A DNA stretch of 64,000 bases from Paracoccus aminophilus JCM 7686. GTDB lineage: Bacteria > Pseudomonadota > Alphaproteobacteria > Rhodobacterales > Rhodobacteraceae. The stretch's first letter is position 1; the number at the start of each line of letters is the position of its first letter. A model generated the notes under the pieces. It saw only the letters and a program-made list of their open reading frames with translations. It made no database searches and was not told the origin of the DNA. The position numbers were made by a program, and so were the translations under genes. Below, piece after piece: positions 42,515 through 52,077 of this stretch. The DNA is taken from the NCBI RefSeq assembly GCF_000444995.1, contig NC_022049.1:248001-312000 (forward strand), given 5' to 3'.

Positions 42515-45044
42515 CCTGCCCTCTCACATCACGTCGACGCGGCACGCCGCGACCGATCTTCCCGAACTGGCGGATTTCGCGCTGCTCAGGGTCTCCTCTC
42601 TGCCCTTTGCCGCCATCGAAGCCTTGCGTCTGCGGGAAACCGAGGCGCTTCTGGACCGGATCAGCCGCGCGGAAGCGACAATGAATGCGCTGCGTGAAAA
42701 TCTGGCCGAGGCTCTCCATCGGCTGGTTCCAGCGCTGGAACTTGATCAGGACTTGCGCCGCACCGTCATCAATTTGCGCCGCCATATCCATAACGGGCGC
42801 ACCCATCGCCCAAAGGAGCGGCATCTTCAGGCGTTGCGGGGCCTGATGACCGATCCCGAGGAGCTGCGGCTGCTCGAGCACTGGCTTGCCGCGCAGGCCG
42901 ATCTGGCCAAGGCCGAGGCGCAGCTTGACACCACCATCGCGCGGGAGATCCAGACCGTCTTGCGCCCCAATCTGCGCGCGCCCTTGGCTGTGCCGCATTT
43001 CGCGCGCGCCGTGGCCTTGGCCAATCTGCGGGTGCTCAAAGACGCAAACCACGAACGCAAACTGCCGAAGACGCCTTGGCCCGACAAGCTGGAGCGCTCG
43101 CTTCTGGGGTATCTGGCGCGCGCTTCCGTAAAGACCAGCCCGTTTTCAAGCTTCATGGGCAACGCGATCGTCGACATCAATCCGATGGCGACAGGTCTTG
43201 TTCACGCGGGCAGCAGCGCCAGATTTACCGGCCAATCCGTTCTGAATCGCGGCGTGACAAGCCAATTGGCCGAGGCCAGTTTCGCGGCAATCGCACGCAC
43301 AACAGCGCTTCCCCTGATGGTCAATCCGACGCTGCGCGCCATGGGGGGTGGGCGGCAGGTCGGCCTGTGCGGGCGCCAAATCGTCTTGGGTGGGCGCGCC
43401 TGGTATGAGCAACGATGGGCGCAATTCCTGCTTCAACCCGAGCTGGAGGCTCTGTTGCCGCCGGGCCGCAGCCTTGGCTGGCGCGGGTGGCGGCAGGCGC
43501 TTCTTGACATCGGGCTGACACCCGCGACCGCAGAGACAACTTTGTCAAAGCTGGTCGAGCGCGGCATCTTGATTGCCGTCCCTGTGGCGGACGGATTCGA
43601 GCCAAATCCCGCGGCTCGCCTCAGCGAGAGATGCCGGACCAGCGCTGATCTGACCCCACTCGCCTTAGCCGTGACAAAGCTCGATGAGGTTGCACGCAGC
43701 ATCGGTCAGCTCGACGCGCAACAGCGGATCCCTGCGCTTGGCGAAGTTGACGCTCTGCATCAGCACGCCAATGCGCTTGCCGGGATGCCGAAGGGCGCGG
43801 AAACGCTGCAAAACATCGTCACCGAAGACTGTTGGCTGGAAGGGGTCCAGGGCGAGATCGGCGGCGCTTTGCTGTCGCCCTTGGCCGATCTGCAAGACTT
43901 CCTGAGTGGGCAGGTCGCTATTTCTCCGGTCTATACCCGGCTGGTTCGGGCCTTTCTGGAGGTCTATGGCCCGGATGGCACCTGCGACGATGTCGTCTCC
44001 TTCCTTCTCGCCGTCGTGGGCCAGCTTATCGACCTGCCCGAATTCGGGGCGCGCACGGATCAAGCGATGCCCGAACCCGCGCCTCCCGGCGTGCGGGTTC
44101 CCGTGACCGCCCATGCGCAGATCGCCTTGCAATCGGGTTCTGAGGCCCGGCTGGTCATCAACCGAATGTTTGACGGCGCGGGCTGGCTTGCGACACGCTT
44201 CACCCATGGCACGCTCGATCAGCAGACGCGTCTGACCCAAGGGCTGCGCAACTGGAGCAGGCACATCGCGGGCGCGGGCGAGCCGGTCGAGATGCCGGTG
44301 AGCAGCCATTGCAGCGACCTGCAGGCGCATCGCAAGATCACCGACCGTATCCTCGACTGGCCCGGAGAGCCGACGACCCGCCCCGCCGATCAGCTTATCC
44401 GCGCGGACGATCTGCGGTTGCGCCATGACAGCGAGACCGGCTTTCTTCGGCTCGTGGACCGGCAGGGTCAGGCCATTGACCTGCAATATCTGGGCAACAC
44501 GCTGCCAACAGCGACATGGGGCGTTCGCTATGCGCTCAGCGTGCTGACACGTCCGTTCACGCTGGCCCGGCCGCGTCTGGCGCCGCAGGATCTGGACGCC
44601 AAACCTGCCATTTTTGCGCGCCCCGGCGTCACGCATGGCCGCGTTGTGCTGCGTCGGGACGCATGGTGGGTCCGCGCCTCGCATGTGCTTGAGCACTGGC
44701 TCGAGGGCACGCCCGCCGCGCAGTTGCGCGCCGTCCGCCGCGACTGCGACAGACACGCGCTTCCGCGCCAATTGTTCGCGCAGGCGCATGTCCCAGAGCG
44801 GCGGAACTCGTTGATCATGCAGGACATGATGGATGTGAACCGCAAGCCGATCTGGCTCGATCTGGCCAACCCATTCTGGCTCGCAATGCTGGGACGGATC
44901 GCGCGGAAGTCGGACTGGATCGTGCTGAGCCGGGCTCAACCCGGCCCCGAAGAGCTGTGGTTTCGCATCGGCGACCAACCTCATGCCACCGAGCTTCACC
45001 TTGAAATGACGATTACCGCCGGACAGCGCCAGAGATCATCCTGA
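42504..45044 (+). CDS. LanB-type glutamylating dehydratase
   Basis: An 846-residue lantibiotic dehydratase N-terminal-type protein. DFALLRVSSLPFAAIEAL opens it, LLGYLARASVKTSPFSSFMGNA is the conserved (R/T)xxxKTSPxSxF signature, and VYTRLVRAFLEVYGPDGTCDDVVSFLL and RRDAWWVRASHVLEHWLEG lie later. In this family glutamate from Glu-tRNA is transferred to Ser/Thr of the core peptide. It lacks the C-terminal elimination domain, which is provided separately by 36187-37122, as in thiopeptide and goadsporin pathways. With many Ser in the core, it should install dehydroalanines. Its start overlaps the protease gene. Confidence 0.9.
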   Translation: MQLDLPSHITSTRHAATDLPELADFALLRVSSLPFAAIEALRLRETEALLDRISRAEATMNALRENLAEALHRLVPALELDQDLRRTVINLRRHIHNGRTHRPKERHLQALRGLMTDPEELRLLEHWLAAQADLAKAEAQLDTTIAREIQTVLRPNLRAPLAVPHFARAVALANLRVLKDANHERKLPKTPWPDKLERSLLGYLARASVKTSPFSSFMGNAIVDINPMATGLVHAGSSARFTGQSVLNRGVTSQLAEASFAAIARTTALPLMVNPTLRAMGGGRQVGLCGRQIVLGGRAWYEQRWAQFLLQPELEALLPPGRSLGWRGWRQALLDIGLTPATAETTLSKLVERGILIAVPVADGFEPNPAARLSERCRTSADLTPLALAVTKLDEVARSIGQLDAQQRIPALGEVDALHQHANALAGMPKGAETLQNIVTEDCWLEGVQGEIGGALLSPLADLQDFLSGQVAISPVYTRLVRAFLEVYGPDGTCDDVVSFLLAVVGQLIDLPEFGARTDQAMPEPAPPGVRVPVTAHAQIALQSGSEARLVINRMFDGAGWLATRFTHGTLDQQTRLTQGLRNWSRHIAGAGEPVEMPVSSHCSDLQAHRKITDRILDWPGEPTTRPADQLIRADDLRLRHDSETGFLRLVDRQGQAIDLQYLGNTLPTATWGVRYALSVLTRPFTLARPRLAPQDLDAKPAIFARPGVTHGRVVLRRDAWWVRASHVLEHWLEGTPAAQLRAVRRDCDRHALPRQLFAQAHVPERRNSLIMQDMMDVNRKPIWLDLANPFWLAMLGRIARKSDWIVLSRAQPGPEELWFRIGDQPHATELHLEMTITAGQRQRSS

Positions 45045-45095
45045 CATCCCGCATTCAGATCACACTTCTTTCATCGACAGGAGTTTTAGGTAAAA

Positions 45096-45854
45096 ATGGT
45101 GTACACTCTTTCCCCCACATTCCGCGATCTCGCCTCCGCGTCAGAGGGAGCGAAGGCACGGCCTTTGGACGCCAATGGCCTTGGTGCTTTCGCGTCGGTG
45201 CAGGACGTCACCAAGACCTATTTCAAGGGCAAGATCCGTGTTCCTGTCCTCAATCACATCAGCTTCGAGGTTCAACCCGGGGAAGTTTTGGCGATCATGG
45301 GCACGTCGGGCAGCGGTAAAACCACGCTGCTCAACCTGCTTGGCGGGATCGATCGCCCCGATACAGGCCGCATCCAGGTGGCGGGCAGCAATCTGACGGC
45401 CTTGGGTGACGGGGCTTTGGCGCGGTGGCGCAGCCGGAATGTCGGGTTCATCTTCCAGTTCTACAACCTGCTTCCCGCACTCAGCGCCGCGCGCAACGTC
45501 GAATTGCCTCTGCTTCTGTCAAGCTTGAACGCCTCAGAGCGGCGCTCGCGGGTGATGGAGGCGCTCAACCTGGTCGGCCTGTCAGATCGCGCCGAACATC
45601 GTCCCGAGGAACTGTCCGGGGGCCAGCAGCAACGCGTCGCAATTGCCCGCGCCTTGGTCGCGGAGGGCGACCTGCTGCTCTGCGATGAGCCGACCGGAGA
45701 CCTCGATCGGGAATCGTCGATCCAGGTGATGGATCTCTTTCGGGTCCTGAACCAGGAATTCGGAAAGACCATCGTCATGGCGACCCACGATGCGGATGTC
45801 GCCAATTGCGCCCATCGCACCATGCATCTGACCCGAGCCGAAAGCTCAAGCTGA
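45096..45854 (+). CDS. MacB/LolD-type ABC ATPase
   Basis: A 252-residue ATPase of the MacB/LolD class: GTSGSGKTTLLNLLGGIDRP (Walker A), NVGFIFQFYNLLPALSAARN (Q-loop), LSGGQQQRVAIARALV (signature), LLCDEPTGDLD (Walker B). A 35-residue N-terminal extension precedes the core. With the two following permeases and the adaptor at 50799 it makes a type VII mechanotransmission-type efflux system. It begins 51 bases after the LanB stop. Confidence 0.9.
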   Translation: MVYTLSPTFRDLASASEGAKARPLDANGLGAFASVQDVTKTYFKGKIRVPVLNHISFEVQPGEVLAIMGTSGSGKTTLLNLLGGIDRPDTGRIQVAGSNLTALGDGALARWRSRNVGFIFQFYNLLPALSAARNVELPLLLSSLNASERRSRVMEALNLVGLSDRAEHRPEELSGGQQQRVAIARALVAEGDLLLCDEPTGDLDRESSIQVMDLFRVLNQEFGKTIVMATHDADVANCAHRTMHLTRAESSS

Positions 45855-45864
45855 GGAGGAAGCA

Positions 45865-47031
45865 ATGGCTGATCTCGCCCTCATCACCACCTATCTCAAA
45901 CAGAGCAAACTGCGAACCGCCTTCACTGCGGGTTCGATCATTGTCGCCTTCATCCTCTTGGGATTGTTCCTTCCGGTTCTGCGGGTCTTCGACTCGCGGG
46001 TGGATTTCGGCGATGCGGATCGGCTGATGGTCGTCAGCAAGACCTCGGTGATGACGCCGCTGCCCGTCGGTCTTGGCGAGCGGATCAAGCAAATCGACGG
46101 GGTGCGGGAGGTCAGTCATTTCACCTTCTTCGGGGGCACATACCGCGCCGCCTCGAACCGGATCGCCGCGATTGTCACCGACCCGGCACTCTTTCCGAAC
46201 ATGGTCGACGAGGTCGCCTTCAACGATTCCGAAGGCTATCGCCGCTGGCTGGCCGAGCCGGCGAGTGTCGCAGTCGGTCGCGAAATGGCCAATGCGCAAG
46301 GCTGGAAGGTCGGAGACCTGATCCCGATCCGATCGCTGATCTACATTCGCAAGGATGGCAGTCCAATCTGGACCTTTCGCATCGCGACAATCTTCGATCC
46401 CGCCACCAAGGATAGCGTGACCAATTCGATGGTCATCAATTACAGCTATTTCAATCACGAACGCAGCAGTGGCGCGGATACGGTCGGATGGTTTGCGGTC
46501 CGCGTCGATGACCCCCGTCACGCGGAAGCCGTCGCCGCGGCGATCGACAAGGCTTTCGCCAACTCGCCGAACGAAACCACGGCAACCACCGAGAAGGCCT
46601 ATGCGCAAAGCTTCCTGAAGCAGGTTGGCAACTTCAAGGCCATGATCACGGTGGCGCTGGCTTTGGTCTTCTGGACATTGATCCTGATTACCTCGAACGC
46701 GGTCATGCAAGGGATCCGCAGCCGGTTCAGTGACTTTGCCATCATGCGCACCCTTGGCTTTGCCTCGGGCCGCATCGCGAGGCTGATCTTTTCCGAGGTC
46801 GCCGTGCTGATGGCGGCGGCGGGACTGCTCGGCATGGCGATCGCCAATATCGTGGTCCTGATCGTCGCGACCCGAACCGACCAGCTTCTGTCTCTGATGC
46901 GGCTGGACTGGCGGGATTGGGCGATTGCCTTCGGGCTCATCACGCTTTGCACGCTCGTGATCTCGATCACGCCGATCGTCCAAGAGCGTCGCCAGAAAAT
47001 CATCAGCGGATTGGGAGAGGCGGTACAATGA
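45865..47031 (+). CDS. FtsX/MacB-like permease, first subunit
   Basis: A 388-residue permease: an N-terminal transmembrane helix (TAGSIIVAFILLGLFLPVLRV), a periplasmic domain of about 220 residues, then three helices starting at FKAMITVALALVFWTLILIT with MRTLGFASGRIARLIFSEVAVLMAAAG and ending near ISITPIVQERR. The topology fits MacB/LolC/E permeases. AGGAGGAAGCA precedes the ATG; the stop overlaps the next start (ATGA). Confidence 0.86.
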   Translation: MADLALITTYLKQSKLRTAFTAGSIIVAFILLGLFLPVLRVFDSRVDFGDADRLMVVSKTSVMTPLPVGLGERIKQIDGVREVSHFTFFGGTYRAASNRIAAIVTDPALFPNMVDEVAFNDSEGYRRWLAEPASVAVGREMANAQGWKVGDLIPIRSLIYIRKDGSPIWTFRIATIFDPATKDSVTNSMVINYSYFNHERSSGADTVGWFAVRVDDPRHAEAVAAAIDKAFANSPNETTATTEKAYAQSFLKQVGNFKAMITVALALVFWTLILITSNAVMQGIRSRFSDFAIMRTLGFASGRIARLIFSEVAVLMAAAGLLGMAIANIVVLIVATRTDQLLSLMRLDWRDWAIAFGLITLCTLVISITPIVQERRQKIISGLGEAVQ

Positions 47032-48218
47032 GCGTTATTCGTCAGATGATCACCTCGCTGCTGATCGCAGCCCTTAGCCTGCAGGGGCGGTTGTGGTCGT
47101 CCCTGAACACGGTGCTTGGCACAGCGGTCGTTGTCGCGGTCATGGTCGCGATCTTGTCCATCGGCGCGGGCTATCGGCAGGCGATGCAACTGTCCGAGGT
47201 CGAGGATAGCTGGATGATCCTGCGCGGCGGTGCGCAGTCCGAAATGGAAAGCACGCTCACCGCTGAAGAGGTGAGCCTCATCCAATCCAATCGCCGCAAT
47301 GGCCAGAGCTCCGATCAATCTGTGACCAGTTCGGAATCCTATGCCGTCGTGGCGCTTGATGGCCCGTCGGGCGCCTCGCTCAATGTCGCGCTGCGCGGCG
47401 TCGGCCCGGAGGCGCAAAAGTTGCGCGGTGATTTTCACATCATCGAAGGCCGCGACTTTACGCCAGGGCGGCGCGAACTCGTCGTCGGGCGCCGGGCACA
47501 GCAACATTTCGGCGGTCTTGCTCTGGGCGAAACCTTGCGCATTTCGGGTGCGAATTGGACGGTTGTCGGGGTTTTCGAAGCGGGCGGCAATATTTCGGAA
47601 TCCGAGCTTTGGACGGATCGCGGCATGTTGCAGCAGGCCTTGAACCGCGGAGACAACGTTCAAGTCGTTCTGACGCCCCGCCGCGACGGAGAAAGCGCGC
47701 TTGACCTTCAAAATGCCTTGAACCGCGACGGAAGGCTGAATGTGTCGGTCGTCAGCCGCAGGGATTATTATGCCGGACAGGCAGAAAACATGCAGCGCTT
47801 CGTGCGCATTCTGGGTTCGGTCATCGTCGCCCTGATGAGCCTTGGTGCCGTCTTTGCCGCGCTGAATACCGGATACAGCCACGTCAAATCCCGCGCGAAA
47901 GAGCTGGCAACCCTGAATGTGCTGGGCTGGACCAATGGCGCGCTCGCGCTGTCGATCGCGGCCGAGGCGGTCATTCTGAACCTGCTGGGGGCCTGCGTTG
48001 GCGTCGCCGTCAGCTATCTGCTCTTCAACGACAAACTCGTGTCGACGCTCTTTTTTGCCAATGACTTCACGCAGGTCGTTTTCACCTTCGCGGTGACGCC
48101 GCGAATTATGGTCGAGGCCGTCATCCTTGCCTTCATCATCGGGATCGCAGGCAGCCTTGGCCCGGCAATGCAGTTGCGCCGCCTGCCGGTCGCGCGCCTG
48201 CTCGTGCAACGCAACTGA
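47028..48218 (+). CDS. FtsX/MacB-like permease, second subunit
   Basis: A 396-residue paralogue-like partner of the preceding permease: N-terminal helix LNTVLGTAVVVAVMVAILSIG, a periplasmic MacB core-like domain (LRGVGPEAQKLRGDFHIIEG, RELVVGRRAQQHFGG, WTVVGVFEAGGNISESELW), then three helices including RAKELATLNVLGWTNGALALSI and LAFIIGIAGSLGPAMQLRRLPVARLL. Two different permeases imply a heterodimeric transporter. Immediately followed by the second YcaO gene. Confidence 0.88.
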   Translation: MSVIRQMITSLLIAALSLQGRLWSSLNTVLGTAVVVAVMVAILSIGAGYRQAMQLSEVEDSWMILRGGAQSEMESTLTAEEVSLIQSNRRNGQSSDQSVTSSESYAVVALDGPSGASLNVALRGVGPEAQKLRGDFHIIEGRDFTPGRRELVVGRRAQQHFGGLALGETLRISGANWTVVGVFEAGGNISESELWTDRGMLQQALNRGDNVQVVLTPRRDGESALDLQNALNRDGRLNVSVVSRRDYYAGQAENMQRFVRILGSVIVALMSLGAVFAALNTGYSHVKSRAKELATLNVLGWTNGALALSIAAEAVILNLLGACVGVAVSYLLFNDKLVSTLFFANDFTQVVFTFAVTPRIMVEAVILAFIIGIAGSLGPAMQLRRLPVARLLVQRN

Positions 48219-48230
48219 GGGAATGAGATC

Positions 48231-49469
48231 ATGCAGATCGCCGGTCAGGACCTTTCCGCGCAGAAAGCCTATTTCGACGGCACGCATCGACTCTGCGAGC
48301 CCGCCGAAACCATCGCCCGCGTCACCCCCCATCTGGCGCGGATGGGGATCACGCGGGTGGCGGATATCACCGGGCTGGACCGGATCGGCCTGCCTGTCAG
48401 TGTGGCGATCAGACCGAACGCGCGGGCGCTATCGACCTCGCAAGGCAAGGGTCGGACCCGAGAGGCCGCGCAGGCATCGGCTTTGATGGAATCGATCGAG
48501 GGCTGGCATGGCGAGCGCATCTCGCTGCCGCTGCGCATCGAGAGCTGGAACACGATGGCGTCCGAACGGGACCTGCCCGATCCTCTGGCCTTCGGTCTGC
48601 GCGCGGATGCCCATCTGGATCCGGCGCTGCCGCTGGTCTGGGCCAAGGTCTGGGATCTGATGACCGAGAGCCCTGCCTGGGTCCCTTATGAAACCCTCTC
48701 GACCGCCTTTGTCGAGAGCGAGGACCAGCGCCCGCTGCTTCTGAAGACGACGAACGGACTTGCCTCGGGCAACCATCTGCTGGAAGCCATCGTTCACGCA
48801 CTTTTCGAGCTGATCGAGCGCGACGCGCTGACCTTGGCCTCGCTTGCCCGCGCGCCACGGCGGTTCATTGCGCAAGACATGATCCCCGACCCCTATTTCC
48901 AGGCGCTCGCGGCGCGGCTCGACAAGGCCGGGATCGTGATGGTGATCGAGGATGTGACCAGCGATCTTGCTGTGCCGACCTTCACTTGCGAGATGATCGA
49001 CGACCCCCGTCGCGGCAATTGGCGCGCGCTGCCATCGGCGAGTGGGCATGGCACCCATTCTGATTTCACGGTTGCGCTCTCGCGCGCGGTCCACGAGGCC
49101 ATTCAAAGCCGCGTCACGATCATTTCCGGGAGCCGCGACGATCTGTTCCCCCATGACTATGCAGACGCGCTGAGCCTTGAGGCGCAACTCGCTTTGACGG
49201 AAGCGGCCAACAGGACACAAAGCTGGATGCCGCCGATTTTGCCGACGACGCACATGCGGTTCGAGGATGAGTTGCAAGCATTGCTCGACCGCTTGCGCGC
49301 TCTGGGCATCGATCATGCCTATCTGGCCGATCTCAGCCGCGACGACGTGGGGATCCCGGTCGTCAAACTGGTGGTGCCGGGGCTCGAGCCGCCGCGTAGC
49401 GCGGTTTACCGTCCGGGCGCGCGCGCCGCCAGCGTCACCGCAGCAGCCGCGAAAGGACGTCTCACATGA
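48231..49469 (+). CDS. second YcaO, TfuA-partnered (thioamide-type)
   Basis: A 412-residue YcaO protein. ATP-site elements are stronger than in the first YcaO: LSTSQGKGRTREAAQASALM, ESIEGWHGE, NGLASGNHLLEAIVHALFEL and IERDAL, with SRAVHEAIQSRVTIISGSRDD and VVKLVVPGLEPP later. It ends in KGRLT without a Pro-rich tail, as expected for YcaO proteins that are not azoline cyclodehydratases. It overlaps the tfuA gene by ATGA; YcaO-TfuA pairs are the established signature of peptide backbone thioamidation. The alternative is a trifolitoxin-like role, where TfuA also occurs. Confidence 0.88.
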   Translation: MQIAGQDLSAQKAYFDGTHRLCEPAETIARVTPHLARMGITRVADITGLDRIGLPVSVAIRPNARALSTSQGKGRTREAAQASALMESIEGWHGERISLPLRIESWNTMASERDLPDPLAFGLRADAHLDPALPLVWAKVWDLMTESPAWVPYETLSTAFVESEDQRPLLLKTTNGLASGNHLLEAIVHALFELIERDALTLASLARAPRRFIAQDMIPDPYFQALAARLDKAGIVMVIEDVTSDLAVPTFTCEMIDDPRRGNWRALPSASGHGTHSDFTVALSRAVHEAIQSRVTIISGSRDDLFPHDYADALSLEAQLALTEAANRTQSWMPPILPTTHMRFEDELQALLDRLRALGIDHAYLADLSRDDVGIPVVKLVVPGLEPPRSAVYRPGARAASVTAAAAKGRLT

Positions 49470-50818
49470 CCCGTCCAATCGTCATTTTCCTTGGCCCGAC
49501 CCTGCCTGTCGCCGAGGCGCGCCGCATCCTTGCCGCCGACTATCTGCCGCCCTGCCGCATGGGCGATATCTACCGTGTCACCCGCGACCTCGCTCCTGCA
49601 GCGATCGGCATCGTCGATGGCTATTTCGAATCCACGCCCGCCATCTGGCATAAGGAGATCCTGCACGCCTTGTCGCAAGGCATCCCGGTCTTTGGCGCAT
49701 CGAGCATGGGTGCGCTGCGCGCTGCCGAACTTGCCGCCTTCGGCATGGAGGGCGTTGGCCAGATTTTCGCCGATTTTGCTGCGGGGCGGCTGACCGATGA
49801 TGACGAAGTCGCGGTCGCTCATGCCACCGCCGAGGACGGCTATCGGCTGGCCAGCACCCCGATGGTCAACCTGCGTTTTGGCCTCGGTGCAGCGGTCGCA
49901 AACGGCGTGCTGACCGCCGATGAAGCCGCAACGATCATCGCGAGGCTCAAGGCCGCATATTACCCGACGAGATCTTGGGAGATGCTGTGGTCCGAGCGCG
50001 AAAACCTCGGACAATCCGCCGACAAACGCGTCAGGTTGCGCGAATTCATCGAGGCGGGTGATTTCGACCTCAAGCGTCAAGATGCCGTGCGGCTGCTCGA
50101 GCGTGTTCGGGGCTGGATCGCCGAAGGCAGCCCGCCGCATCGTGCAGATTTTAGCTTCGAGCCGACGATCTTCTGGGATCACATGCGCGAGCTGATTGAT
50201 ACAGAGAGCGGGTCAAACGGCCCCGGTGCGCAGCGCCTGTCCGAACATGTGCGGATTGCGGATCCCCGCAGACACGAGATGCTGCGCGAGGCGCTCGCCA
50301 ACCGGCTGATTGATCGCGAAGCGCGACGGATGCAGCTGGTCGTGACCGATGACCGCGCCGCGCTCACGCGCTTCCGCCAGGACCGCGGGCTCGCAAGCGC
50401 CCAGCAGCTTTCCGGTTGGATGGCTGCGAATGACATGGATGCCGATGCGTGCCTGCGCCTTGCGCGGCACGAGGAACTGGCGCGGATGATTGCGCGACGG
50501 GTCATGCCCGATCTCTTGAGCCGCATCCCCGACGTGCTGCGCCGCATGGGGGCCTATGAACAGGTCAAGACACAGGCCAACACCGTCGCCGCGGTGATGT
50601 CGGACCTCGGCATCACCTCCCCCTCGCCCGAACATGTGCCGGGCCTCGACGGTGCGCTTGACTGGTATCAAAGCCAGCAAGGCCCGGTGCAGCAGCCCCT
50701 CGACGATCACATTGCCGAACTTGGCTTCGGCAGTCGCCAGCAATTCACCCGTGCGCTGATAGCCTCGTATCTCGGCGCCCGTCAAAGGGAGGTCTCGCAT
50801 GATCCAGCAGCCATCTGA
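49466..50818 (+). CDS. tfuA: TfuA protein
   Basis: A 450-residue TfuA-family protein. The core domain is complete: IVIFLGPTL at the start, YLPPCRMGDIYRVT, IGIVDGYFESTPAIWHKEIL and GIPVFGASSMGALRAAELAAFGMEGVG. Lys63 (WHKEIL) and Ser79/Ser80 (GASSMG) are candidates for the Ser-Lys pair that, in work on the methanogen TfuA, hydrolyses thiocarboxylated ThiS to release sulfide for YcaO. A helical extension of about 220 residues follows (about 230-450) with no known domain and several basic/acidic helices; it is longer than minimal TfuA proteins. It overlaps the upstream YcaO and, by 20 bases, the downstream adaptor gene. Confidence 0.9.
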   Translation: MTRPIVIFLGPTLPVAEARRILAADYLPPCRMGDIYRVTRDLAPAAIGIVDGYFESTPAIWHKEILHALSQGIPVFGASSMGALRAAELAAFGMEGVGQIFADFAAGRLTDDDEVAVAHATAEDGYRLASTPMVNLRFGLGAAVANGVLTADEAATIIARLKAAYYPTRSWEMLWSERENLGQSADKRVRLREFIEAGDFDLKRQDAVRLLERVRGWIAEGSPPHRADFSFEPTIFWDHMRELIDTESGSNGPGAQRLSEHVRIADPRRHEMLREALANRLIDREARRMQLVVTDDRAALTRFRQDRGLASAQQLSGWMAANDMDADACLRLARHEELARMIARRVMPDLLSRIPDVLRRMGAYEQVKTQANTVAAVMSDLGITSPSPEHVPGLDGALDWYQSQQGPVQQPLDDHIAELGFGSRQQFTRALIASYLGARQREVSHDPAAI

Positions 50819-52055
50819 GCAACCCGCCCAGCCCAACTCAGAACAGCCCAACTCAATACAGCCCGACTCCGCACAGCCCGACTCGGCACAGGGCTTCACG
50901 AAGTTGGACAAGGTGGAACGAGACCGAATTGGCACGGTTCTGGGCAACATGCGCCGCAATGACCCCCTGCCCGCACCTCAGCCAAGCCGTCGTCGCAATC
51001 TGTTGCTCTTGCCGCTTTGCGCGATTGCCGTGGCCGGGATTTATCTGGGCACGGGCGCGCGGAGAGATGGCGCCGAGGTCGTAAGACCGGCGATGGCCGC
51101 GACGCTTGCGACCGCCCCCGTCGCTGCACCCGTGGCTGCCCCCCCCGCTGCACCCGTCGCTGAAACGACCTCCCCCCAGCCGACATCGGCGCCAATCGCC
51201 TCGGCCAATTCAGCGACACCCGCGAACGAAACGGCAAAGACGGTCGAGCCACCCAGCGCGCAAATTGCGCTCGAGGCTTCGGGGACCGTGGTTGCCAAGC
51301 GGGTCGCGACCGTATCGTCAAGCGTCACCGGGCGGCTTGCCAAAATCCTTGTCGAAGAGGGTGAACATGTCACCGAGGGCCAACCCATCGCCCTGCTTGA
51401 CACCGAACAGGCCTTGCGCGCCACGCGCGGCGCCGAGGCACGGATGCGCGCCGCCGAAATCGCGGCTGAAGTCGCCGATGCAAAAGCCGTTCAGACCCGG
51501 ATCTCGCTCGACCGCACGAATGTCCTCGCCGATCGTGGGCTGGTGCCAAAGCAGCAATTGCAGGATGCGGTGGCGCTGAACAACGTCTCTCAAGCCGAGG
51601 TGCGCGCACAGCGCCAACAAATCGACGTTCAGCGCGAAGAGGTGGAGATCGCCCGACAGGCGATCGACGACGCCACCATCCGCGCGCCATTTTCCGGGGT
51701 CGTGACCGAGCTGAACGCCAATCTCGGCGAGATCGTTTCGCCGCTGTCCTCGGGAGGTTTTACCCGCACCGGTGTCGGAACGATTGTCGATTTTTCGTCG
51801 CTTCTGGTCGAAGTGGATGTGAGCGAACAATATCTCGACAAGTTGCGGACGAACCAAAAGGTGACGCTGACGACGCCAGCCTATCCCGACCTGACGCTGG
51901 ATGGACGCATCAAGCTGATCACACCAAACGTCGACCCCGCGACCGCAGCAATCAAGGTCTCGATCGCCTTCGACGCGCCAGATCCGAGGTTTTTCCCCGG
52001 TATGCGCGTTGACGCCTCTTTTCTCGCGCCCGACCGCACCGCGCGTGCGGATTGA
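50799..52055 (+). CDS. HlyD/RND-type periplasmic adaptor
   Basis: A 418-residue membrane-fusion protein. The cytoplasmic N-terminus consists of four 15-base tandem repeats (50829-50888; QPNSE, QPNSI, QPDSA, QPDSA). A transmembrane anchor (NLLLLPLCAIAVAGIYLGTG) near 70-90 and an Ala/Pro-rich linker follow, then the lipoyl halves (GTVVAKRVATVSSSVTGRL, LVEEGEHVTEGQPIALLDTEQ, DATIRAPFSGVVTELNANLGEIV), an alpha-hairpin, and the beta-barrel (VDVSEQYLDKLRTNQKVTL). It links the MacB-type transporter of this cluster to an outer-membrane channel encoded elsewhere. GGGAGG precedes the ATG. Confidence 0.88.
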   Translation: MIQQPSEQPAQPNSEQPNSIQPDSAQPDSAQGFTKLDKVERDRIGTVLGNMRRNDPLPAPQPSRRRNLLLLPLCAIAVAGIYLGTGARRDGAEVVRPAMAATLATAPVAAPVAAPPAAPVAETTSPQPTSAPIASANSATPANETAKTVEPPSAQIALEASGTVVAKRVATVSSSVTGRLAKILVEEGEHVTEGQPIALLDTEQALRATRGAEARMRAAEIAAEVADAKAVQTRISLDRTNVLADRGLVPKQQLQDAVALNNVSQAEVRAQRQQIDVQREEVEIARQAIDDATIRAPFSGVVTELNANLGEIVSPLSSGGFTRTGVGTIVDFSSLLVEVDVSEQYLDKLRTNQKVTLTTPAYPDLTLDGRIKLITPNVDPATAAIKVSIAFDAPDPRFFPGMRVDASFLAPDRTARAD

Positions 52056-52077
52056 ACCGAACCAGAAAGGGAAAGCC

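Noticed and set aside
31941..45044. Classification as a thiopeptide cluster
   Set aside because: Leader and LanB/azole enzymes fit, but only one LanB C-terminal-type protein is present and no separate pyridine synthase was found; a linear azole/dehydroalanine peptide fits better.
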